From assembly GCA_019114015.1 (NCBI GenBank), contig DXGG01000047.1:1-5158 (forward strand): a DNA stretch of 5,158 bases, in the 5' to 3' direction. The notes under the pieces are model-generated. The model was not told the DNA's origin. It was given only the letters and a program-made list of their open reading frames with translations, and searched no databases. This document shows, one piece after another, positions 1 to 5,158 of this stretch; positions within the stretch are counted from its first letter, which is position 1; each line of letters opens with the position of its first letter. The DNA comes from Candidatus Onthomorpha intestinigallinarum (GTDB lineage Bacteria; Bacteroidota; Bacteroidia; Bacteroidales; P3). Both the position numbers and the translations under genes were made by a program.

Positions 1-1731
1 CAAATACTCTCCGTTAGTGTAGTAAATGTAATAGTGGGGACCGGGAGCGAACGGACTGCGACCGAATGCAAATATCCTCTTGTCTAAATGAAGCAAATCC
101 ATTATTGCCGGATAAATGTCCGTCTGTTGCATGTATGCCTGCGAAACATGACCATGTCGAAGTGAAGGATGATAAATTATCATCGGTATCCTGAAAAGAC
201 CCAATTGGGTTTTGAACTCTTTCTGAGAGCATATCGCACTATGATCTGCCGTGATGACGAAAAGGGTGTTTTCAAACCAGTCGCTTTTCGAGGCGGATTC
301 AAAAAATCTTTTCAAGGCATAATCCGTATATCCCACCGTTTCGTGTACTATCATGGTACCTTTCGGAAACCTTCCCTTATGCTGTTCCGGTATTTTGTAG
401 GGATGATGGGAGGAAAGCGTGAAAACGGTCGCGACAAAAGGTTTGGAAATGGTATCGAGCTGCTTTACGGTGTATTGCAGGAAAGGTTCGTCGTAAATAC
501 CCCAGTTTCCATCATAATCCCTGTCGTCATTATACTGATTTTTCCCGTAATAATGTCTATAGCCCACCTTTTTGGTATAATTGTCGAAGTTCATGGTGCC
601 GTTGTATCCGCCATGAAAAAAAGCGGAGCTGTAACCCTTGGAAACAAGAGAGGATGCTATCGAAGACAATTTGTTCTCACCGTAGGTACTTGTCAGATAG
701 CTCTCTTCCATCATGAGCGGAAGCGATGAAACAACGGACGGAATGCCGTCAATTGAACGTTTGCCGTTGGCCAATCCTTGAAAAACGATGGATTTTCTTG
801 CAAGACTGTCCAGAAAAGGAGTATATGTCGCTCCCATTTTGTTGTATGTTGACAGGTATTCTGCAGAGAAACTCTCCAAAATAATGACAACGACGTTTGT
901 CCTGCCCAACTGCAAAGGCTGACCGAACAACGTGTCCGCCCAAGTGCTTTGTTGAGGTTGTATATGTGGATTGTAAATGTTGTTCAGGACGGTACTGTCG
1001 AAAAAATCCTTTCTTTCCAATGCCGGTTTGTTGAATGTACGGTAAAGGGTGAAAGGTGTGTTCAGTACCAAAGCCGTGTTTTGAGTTCCGGTATACTGAC
1101 TCGCATGCATGAGATTCAATGGCCGCGTCTGCAAACCTCCCCTTTGGGCGATGAACAAAAGTCCCGCTATGACAACAAAAGCAGTCCCTTGAACGATGAG
1201 GAATTTACGGGAAAATATCTGCGGTTCCGGCTTGTATCTTTTGTTCAACCACCGGTTTACAAGCAGAAATAACGTCAACAAAACCACGAACAGCAACACT
1301 ATATGCCAATAATCCCTCAGAAACTGAGGCACAAGTTCCTTGAAATCCCCGCCTACACCAAGGTATCGCGTAATGTCGGAAGTCAGTCTCTTGAATGTAA
1401 ACCGAAAATATCCCACATCTATCAGATTGACCACCATCATGAACAGATTGGCAAGGATGTAAAATGTCTCGGTCACCGCCCTGTAAGGCCGTTTCGCCTT
1501 TATGGTTACGGGCAAAAGGCTCATTATCAAAAAAGGCGCAAGATATACGCTTAGGGAAGAAAGAGCGTAACGGGTACACCCGAGAAAGATGCTGAACAAA
1601 TCCTTTGCCCCGTCTATGTGAAACAAAGCGGAATTGAACAGATAGAACACTGCTTGCGTGAGGTAGATTATCCCCAAAGACAAAAGGTATTTGCCCGCTA
1701 TCAGTTTGTAGGATGAAGGTATGTAACGCAT
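1..1731 (-). CDS. LTA synthase-like sulfatase-family membrane transferase (partial, C-terminus off the left edge)
   Basis: 577 codons are open from ATG at 1731 to base 1 with no stop, so the C-terminus is missing, probably by some tens of residues. The N-terminal part has five hydrophobic segments at about residues 13-33, 46-74, 86-107, 141-159 and 177-196, the five-helix anchor typical of LtaS-type enzymes. A linker leads into an alkaline-phosphatase/sulfatase fold from about 278. Recognisable active-site elements are the metal-ligand Glu286 in NVVVIILESFS, a candidate nucleophile Ser326 in NGKRSIDGIPS, a His pair at 442-443 in TLSSHHPYKIP, and Asp496-His497 in ITADHS. Family members move phosphoglycerol or phosphoethanolamine from a phospholipid onto an acceptor outside the inner membrane, using Mn or Zn. 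In a diderm without lipoteichoic acid the acceptor is unknown; an envelope glycan or lipid is my inference. The start follows the gldB stop by two bases, so co-expression is likely. A true sulfatase is less likely, since the Cys/Ser-x-Pro-Ser-Arg signature is absent. Confidence 0.9.
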   Translation of the reverse strand, partial: MRYIPSSYKLIAGKYLLSLGIIYLTQAVFYLFNSALFHIDGAKDLFSIFLGCTRYALSSLSVYLAPFLIMSLLPVTIKAKRPYRAVTETFYILANLFMMVVNLIDVGYFRFTFKRLTSDITRYLGVGGDFKELVPQFLRDYWHIVLLFVVLLTLFLLVNRWLNKRYKPEPQIFSRKFLIVQGTAFVVIAGLLFIAQRGGLQTRPLNLMHASQYTGTQNTALVLNTPFTLYRTFNKPALERKDFFDSTVLNNIYNPHIQPQQSTWADTLFGQPLQLGRTNVVVIILESFSAEYLSTYNKMGATYTPFLDSLARKSIVFQGLANGKRSIDGIPSVVSSLPLMMEESYLTSTYGENKLSSIASSLVSKGYSSAFFHGGYNGTMNFDNYTKKVGYRHYYGKNQYNDDRDYDGNWGIYDEPFLQYTVKQLDTISKPFVATVFTLSSHHPYKIPEQHKGRFPKGTMIVHETVGYTDYALKRFFESASKSDWFENTLFVITADHSAICSQKEFKTQLGLFRIPMIIYHPSLRHGHVSQAYMQQTDIYPAIMDLLHLDKRIFAFGRSPFAPGPHYYIYYTNGEYL

Positions 1732-1733
1732 GG

Positions 1734-2783
1734 CTAATGATTTTCAGGCTTGTATTTAGACTCCCGGAGGATAAGTTCGGAATCGGATATCTTGAACAGA
1801 CTGTCCAGACTTACGGAATTCTCCCTCATATAGTTTTGAACTATTTTATAGCCTATGTAATAGCCTATTCGGGAAGGGGAACCGGCAATGTTCTTTGTAC
1901 CCGGTCCCTGAGCCGTAAGGTGCATGTATTTTGTTCTGTCCTTGTTGTACAGCAACTGATTCTGAATGATATACCCCCAGATATTGCTTTCGTTTTTCTC
2001 AACCCACTCCAACTCTTTTTCAGTATAGCGAAGAATTAGATTCAATTTGCAATCCTTCAGTACGGCCTGCGTGGCATATATGTATTTGCCCTCATCGATT
2101 ATACAGTCCAAAAAGGAGGCTTCGGGATTCATGCTTTGCAATGGCACATCCCTGAAGGTTATCTCCCTGAGATAGGTATAGACATAATCGGGTACTATGT
2201 TGTCCTTTGTAAGAGAAGACTGCAGGTATTTAGGCATGGATTTGTAATAGGGATGTTCAGACAGTCTGTCCATGGAATAAAGGTCTATGCTTATGGCACT
2301 GAATTCGGGGTAAACCAAAATACGGTTCTCGTAGGCGTAAGAGTATTCCATGGGCCCTACCATAAGGGTGTATATATCCGTCTTCACGCTGTCTTTCCTT
2401 ATCTGCTTCATCCTGCTTATTGCCTCGGAGAGTTCCTTTTCGAGAAACTTCAAATCCGGATACTCTTGCTTAACTTCCTTGTAGGCACGTTTCATTTCCC
2501 TGTCCTCCACAAAAGACTCGACAACCTGCATATACCGGTTGTCCGACAAGGATGCCGCAAACATGGGCTTGAAGTCCTTCTCTATCGACAAAAGATGTTC
2601 CCTTGTCGACTCTTTGGAGGGAGCAAAAAGAGCCACTTCAAATCTGTGTATCCTTACATTTTCTTTTACCTCAGGCTCTTGTCCGAACAATACCTTGTCG
2701 CTTTGGGTCGCATCGCCCTTCCCGCAACAGGCAAAAACAATGATAATAAGGCATAAAATGAAACTTGATTCTATTTTTTTCAT
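1734..2783 (-). CDS. gldB: GldB-like gliding-motility lipoprotein
   Basis: This encodes a 349-residue lipoprotein from ATG at 2783 to TAG at 1736-1734. The N-terminus is a lipoprotein signal: MKKIESS, a hydrophobic core of about 11 residues, then VFAC, so Cys19 is the likely lipidated residue (Cys20 is the alternative). No acidic surface-export signal follows the Cys, so a periplasm-facing location is inferred. The rest resembles the GldB family along its length: a DLYSMDRLSEHPYYKSMPKYL segment near 167-187, DEGKYIY near 230-236, YTEKELEWVEKNESNIW at 253-269, then LLYNKD, a SPSRIGYYIGYKIVQNYM block at 302-319 and the C-terminal SKYKP. GldB is required for gliding in Flavobacterium johnsoniae, but its biochemical role is unclear and homologues occur in non-gliding Bacteroidota, so motility cannot be assumed here. 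A TTG at 2816 would add 11 residues (MKSRFKKLFSE) and overlap the rluD stop; ATG is preferred because it gives a standard signal peptide. The adjacent gene is the LTA-synthase-like enzyme, not gldC. Confidence 0.87.
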   Translation of the reverse strand: MKKIESSFILCLIIIVFACCGKGDATQSDKVLFGQEPEVKENVRIHRFEVALFAPSKESTREHLLSIEKDFKPMFAASLSDNRYMQVVESFVEDREMKRAYKEVKQEYPDLKFLEKELSEAISRMKQIRKDSVKTDIYTLMVGPMEYSYAYENRILVYPEFSAISIDLYSMDRLSEHPYYKSMPKYLQSSLTKDNIVPDYVYTYLREITFRDVPLQSMNPEASFLDCIIDEGKYIYATQAVLKDCKLNLILRYTEKELEWVEKNESNIWGYIIQNQLLYNKDRTKYMHLTAQGPGTKNIAGSPSRIGYYIGYKIVQNYMRENSVSLDSLFKISDSELILRESKYKPENH

Positions 2784-2812
2784 TTCAGAAAACAATTTTT
2801 TAAATCTTGATT
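2784..2812 (-). other. 29-base AT-rich spacer between rluD and gldB
   Basis: This is the only real gap in the window. It is strongly AT-rich (runs of A and T on the coding strand) and has no Shine-Dalgarno motif, no Bacteroidota TAnnTTTG promoter element and no hairpin followed by a T-run. A-rich leaders without Shine-Dalgarno are common for initiation in this phylum. If gldB instead starts at the TTG at 2816, the spacer is coding. Confidence 0.6.
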
Positions 2813-3856
2813 TCAATTTTCTCTTTCCTGATTACAGGACGAGTAGTTCTCCCACTTGTTTATCACGGTCTGCATGTCTTCGGGCAAATCGCTCGAAAAA
2901 GACATGTTTTTCCGCAATACCGGATGATAGAAACCCAGAGTGGTTGCGTGCAAGGCCTGACGGTTGAGCAGTTGGAAGCAATTGTTGACGAATTGCCTGT
3001 ATTTGCCCGATGTCGTTCCTTTGAGGATTTGGTCGCCTCCGTATGTGGAGTCGGCAAACAGGGGATGACCTGTGTGTTTCATGTGTACGCGTATCTGATG
3101 CGTGCGTCCGGTTTCGAGCATGCACTCAATCAAGGTGACGTAACTGAATCTTCTTACCACTTTCCAATGCGTTACGGCATGTTTTCCGTAATCGCCTTCC
3201 GGAAATACTGTCATGACCTTCCTGTCCTTAAGACTTCTGCCCACGTTTCCCTCTATCGTTCCGCTGTCCTGTTTGAACGTTCCCCATACGAGGGCGTTGT
3301 ATTTTCTTTCAATCGTATGTTCGAAGAACTGTTTTGCAAGACATGTCTGCGTGTATTCGTTTTTCGCCACAAGAAGCAACCCTGTCGTATCCTTGTCTAT
3401 TCTGTGGACGAGCAAAGGCTTTACATCCTTATTCTTTCCCTCATTACGGTTTTGAAAATGAAAGGCGAGGGCGTTCAGAAGGGTGCCGGAATAGTTTCCG
3501 TATCCCGGGTGGACAACCATCGGAGCCGTTTTGTTGACGACAATCAAATCATCGTCCTCATAGACTATGTCTACGGGTATGTCCTGCGGGACTATCTCTG
3601 TTTCCTTAGGTTCTTTGGCAAGGAAAATCTGTATAAGGTCCAGCGGTTTCACCCTGTAATTGGACTTGACGCACTTGTTGTTGACCTTGATGCAGTCAGC
3701 CTTGGCGGCAAGTTGCAGTCTATTGCGGGAAATGCCTTCTATGCGGGTCATCAAAAACTTGTCTATTCTCAGAAGACTTTGACCCTTGTCCACAACCACC
3801 CGGAAGTTTTCGTACAATTCCTGTTCCTCTTCGTTGTTTTGAGCTATCTGTTGCAT
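2813..3856 (-). CDS. rluD: RluA/RluD-family 23S rRNA pseudouridine synthase
   Basis: This is a complete 347-residue cytoplasmic enzyme that isomerises uridine to pseudouridine in rRNA. By similarity its targets would be the helix-69 positions 1911/1915/1917 of 23S rRNA, important for ribosome assembly. An S4-type RNA-binding domain occupies about residues 25-80 (LLRIDKFLMTRIEGISRNRL, then KSNYRVKPLDLI). The catalytic domain follows, with the motif HRIDKDTTG at 151-159 and Asp154 as the expected nucleophile. Downstream are KHAVTHWKVV, ETGRTHQIRVHMKH at about 248-261 and YGGDQILKG, all typical of Bacteroidota RluD. Length is normal. The start chosen is ATG at 3856, whose A is the last base of the upstream TGA; TTG at 3859 would add one residue. 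The bases before the start are A-rich without a Shine-Dalgarno motif, as is usual in this phylum. The NKPAG-type loop reads NKTAP here, a small departure. The exact target uridines are inferred; paralogues RluA and RluC are possible, but the S4 domain and close match favour RluD. Confidence 0.96.
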   Translation of the reverse strand: MQQIAQNNEEEQELYENFRVVVDKGQSLLRIDKFLMTRIEGISRNRLQLAAKADCIKVNNKCVKSNYRVKPLDLIQIFLAKEPKETEIVPQDIPVDIVYEDDDLIVVNKTAPMVVHPGYGNYSGTLLNALAFHFQNRNEGKNKDVKPLLVHRIDKDTTGLLLVAKNEYTQTCLAKQFFEHTIERKYNALVWGTFKQDSGTIEGNVGRSLKDRKVMTVFPEGDYGKHAVTHWKVVRRFSYVTLIECMLETGRTHQIRVHMKHTGHPLFADSTYGGDQILKGTTSGKYRQFVNNCFQLLNRQALHATTLGFYHPVLRKNMSFSSDLPEDMQTVINKWENYSSCNQEREN

Positions 3857-3858
3857 CA
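3854..3858 (-). promoter_or_regulatory. One-base stop/start overlap (TGATG) between the T9SS cargo gene and rluD
   Basis: On the minus strand the cargo gene ends in TGA and the A of that codon begins the ATG of rluD. Such overlaps usually mean that the two genes share a transcript and that translation of the second can depend on ribosomes finishing the first. No separate promoter for rluD was visible just upstream, although this stretch is coding and a weak internal promoter cannot be excluded. Confidence 0.75.
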
Positions 3859-5158
3859 ATTGGTCTTTATTATCTTTTCAGTGCCTGTAATTCCGTCCCG
3901 TCCCGTCACTTTGAGAATATATATTCCCTGAGAAAGGGAAGATATGTCCACCTGATTGTCTTTCGTTTCCAAAAGCAGTCTGCCGCTTAGGTCGTATATC
4001 CTTTTGAGAGACTGCCCCTCGGTCTGCACGTAAAATCTGCCTGAGGTAGGGTTCGGATATACTTTCATCGTCTGTCTTTCCGCATCTTTCAATCCCACCC
4101 ATGCGGCACGGCCGAAATAAGGCCGTAACATCACCGAGCCTTTCAGAAAGGATTGTTCCCAGTCGGCACTCGTCTTTGAATAAGTATATTGCGATGAATT
4201 GGTGTTTCTGTCAAATCCTATGTTGAGATAATCGTTCGATTTGCTCTGCAGGCTTATGAAGAACCTGCCAGCCGGAAGTATAAGGGGTTCATCCAAAACG
4301 AATCTGGCAAACCTGTTGAGACTGTCGCTTGAAGGGATGAGCTGTTCGGTTTTATGTATCATTTCTCCCGGCAGATTGCCGGAGGCGTTCCAGACACATA
4401 TGAAAAAAGGCTTGAAATTGGCTTCGTTCAATGACGAATTGAAGTAAATGTCCACTGCAGTGAGCGTGTCGGATGTGTTCAGCTCGTAAGCGACCGCCAA
4501 ATGGGATTCGCTTATCGGCTCTACCCCTATGCCGTTTTCAGCGCTTCCGTCATCGTATGCAAAATAATTCTCGAAGATTTGCTCGAAACGCATGGTGTCA
4601 TTTGCCGAAAGCATGTCCTGTCCGACACCTTCTTTTATGATATGGGTTATGGTGAATCTTTCCCATGACTGCGGATTGATGTCAAAAGAATAGTTTATTG
4701 TCGGATTGGCATGTGCCTGCGCGGTCTGGTATGAATGTGCGGTTATGTAGGGAGCTATGTTTTCAAATCCTCCGTCGTAGTTGAATATTTCCTGATTTGC
4801 TTCGTCCGTGATAAAGAACTTGTATGTCGAACTGAGAGGTTCGTCCGACAGATTCACGATTTTAATGTTTATGTTGTCGGACATTTCCTCCGAGGTGAAT
4901 TGTCTTGCCGGCATGGACTGATAACGTTTCAGCAAAGAAGGAGCCGGATCGACAAATGCCAGATCGCGTCGTGTCGTGTCGCTGCAATTCCTGTTTCTGT
5001 CCAAAAAAACATAGTCTATGTTCCATTGATCGCAGTTGCCTACGTAGGTATCCAAAGGATTATTGCTGCAAGAGGCCGTGTTTCTGAACCTTATCTGGAA
5101 ATCCTTTATGAAAAACTCTTCTTCCACAATAGGAATAAGCACATATTGATAGTAAGCG
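3856..5158 (-). CDS. T9SS type A sorting-domain cargo protein (partial, N-terminus off the right edge)
   Basis: 433 residues are visible, and the frame stays open to the window edge (AYYQYV precedes the GTG at 5142), so the true start and signal peptide lie outside. The C-terminal 70 or so residues form a type IX secretion type A sorting domain: VYPNPTSG at 366-373, then RIYDLSGRLLLE, VDISSLSQGIYILKV and a final KIIKTN. This tail sends proteins across the outer membrane by T9SS and is normally cut off on the surface. The remainder is rich in beta-type sequence. An early IRFRN...CDQWNIDYVFLD stretch at 22-53 recalls concanavalin-like lectin or MAM-type modules, and a later region starting at FAYDDGSAENGIG leads to GSVMLRPYFG at about 340-349. 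Three Cys at 30, 42 and 58 could form a disulfide outside the cell. No catalytic motif was recognised, so the function is unknown; an adhesin or a structural or accessory part of a larger surface protein fits. The stop overlaps the rluD start by one base, which suggests co-transcription. Confidence 0.92.
   Translation of the reverse strand, partial: AYYQYVLIPIVEEEFFIKDFQIRFRNTASCSNNPLDTYVGNCDQWNIDYVFLDRNRNCSDTTRRDLAFVDPAPSLLKRYQSMPARQFTSEEMSDNINIKIVNLSDEPLSSTYKFFITDEANQEIFNYDGGFENIAPYITAHSYQTAQAHANPTINYSFDINPQSWERFTITHIIKEGVGQDMLSANDTMRFEQIFENYFAYDDGSAENGIGVEPISESHLAVAYELNTSDTLTAVDIYFNSSLNEANFKPFFICVWNASGNLPGEMIHKTEQLIPSSDSLNRFARFVLDEPLILPAGRFFISLQSKSNDYLNIGFDRNTNSSQYTYSKTSADWEQSFLKGSVMLRPYFGRAAWVGLKDAERQTMKVYPNPTSGRFYVQTEGQSLKRIYDLSGRLLLETKDNQVDISSLSQGIYILKVTGRDGITGTEKIIKTN
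3859..4071 (-). other. T9SS type A C-terminal sorting domain (within the cargo gene)
   Basis: This is the secretion-signal part of the cargo gene, 71 residues running from TMKVYPNPTSG to the final Asn. It has the usual layout of the family: a YPNP-type start, a central YDLSGRLL strand, then a Gly-Ile-Tyr strand pair (QGIYILKV) and a Lys-rich end. Its presence implies that the host has a working T9SS elsewhere in the genome; no T9SS machinery gene is in the window. Confidence 0.92.

Noticed and set aside
169..729. A 186-codon plus-strand open frame
   Set aside because: It is antisense to the sulfatase domain of the LTA-synthase-like gene, whose catalytic motifs read through the same bases on the minus strand.
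14..1579. Short minus-strand open frames at 14-232, 749-943 and 1205-1579
   Set aside because: All are out of frame with the continuous 577-codon reading frame that carries the membrane segments and catalytic motifs.
2136..2756. A 206-codon plus-strand open frame
   Set aside because: It is antisense to the conserved body of gldB and has no recognisable domain.
2807..3931. A 374-codon open frame on the plus strand, antisense to rluD
   Set aside because: It lies opposite a strongly recognised rluD, its translation resembles no family I know, and it crosses three gene boundaries. It is best explained as a shadow of rluD codon usage.
4108..4126. Perfect 6-bp inverted repeat ACGGCC / GGCCGT with a 7-base loop
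   Set aside because: It is inside the cargo coding region (RPYFGR) with no T-run after it on either strand, so a terminator or regulatory role is not supported.
5140..5142. GTG at 5142 as the start of the T9SS cargo gene
   Set aside because: The frame is open upstream to the window edge and the protein from GTG has no signal peptide, which a T9SS cargo needs; the gene is cut by the window.

Overview
The window reads as chromosomal DNA of a member of the Bacteroidota, most likely Bacteroidales. The basis is a type IX secretion (T9SS) C-terminal sorting domain, a GldB-family lipoprotein, an RluD whose sequence is typical of that phylum, and the lack of Shine-Dalgarno motifs ahead of the starts. 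Genus and species cannot be settled from this stretch.

All genes lie on the minus strand and follow each other almost without gaps. In transcription order (right to left) they are: (1) 5158-3856, the C-terminal part of a secreted T9SS cargo protein, whose N-terminus lies beyond the right edge; (2) 3856-2813, a complete RluD-type 23S rRNA pseudouridine synthase whose ATG shares one base with the previous stop codon (TGATG); (3) 2783-1734, a complete GldB-like gliding-motility lipoprotein, after a 29-base AT-rich spacer; (4) 1731-1, a membrane-anchored sulfatase / LTA-synthase-like transferase that starts 2 bases after the gldB stop and runs off the left edge with no in-frame stop.

The overlap and short spacings suggest a single transcript with translational coupling. 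No promoter, terminator, RNA gene, repeat, CRISPR array or mobile element could be supported. No stretch over 300 bases is without a gene; the largest gap is 29 bases.

Three of the four genes concern the cell envelope or surface: an exported cargo protein, a periplasm-facing lipoprotein, and an inner-membrane enzyme with a periplasmic active site. The fourth is an rRNA housekeeping enzyme. The point most worth following is the gldB/LTA-synthase-like pair, because in Flavobacterium gldB is paired with gldC instead. A joint role in envelope modification or T9SS/gliding is only a hypothesis. I saw no clear evidence of a wholly new system.
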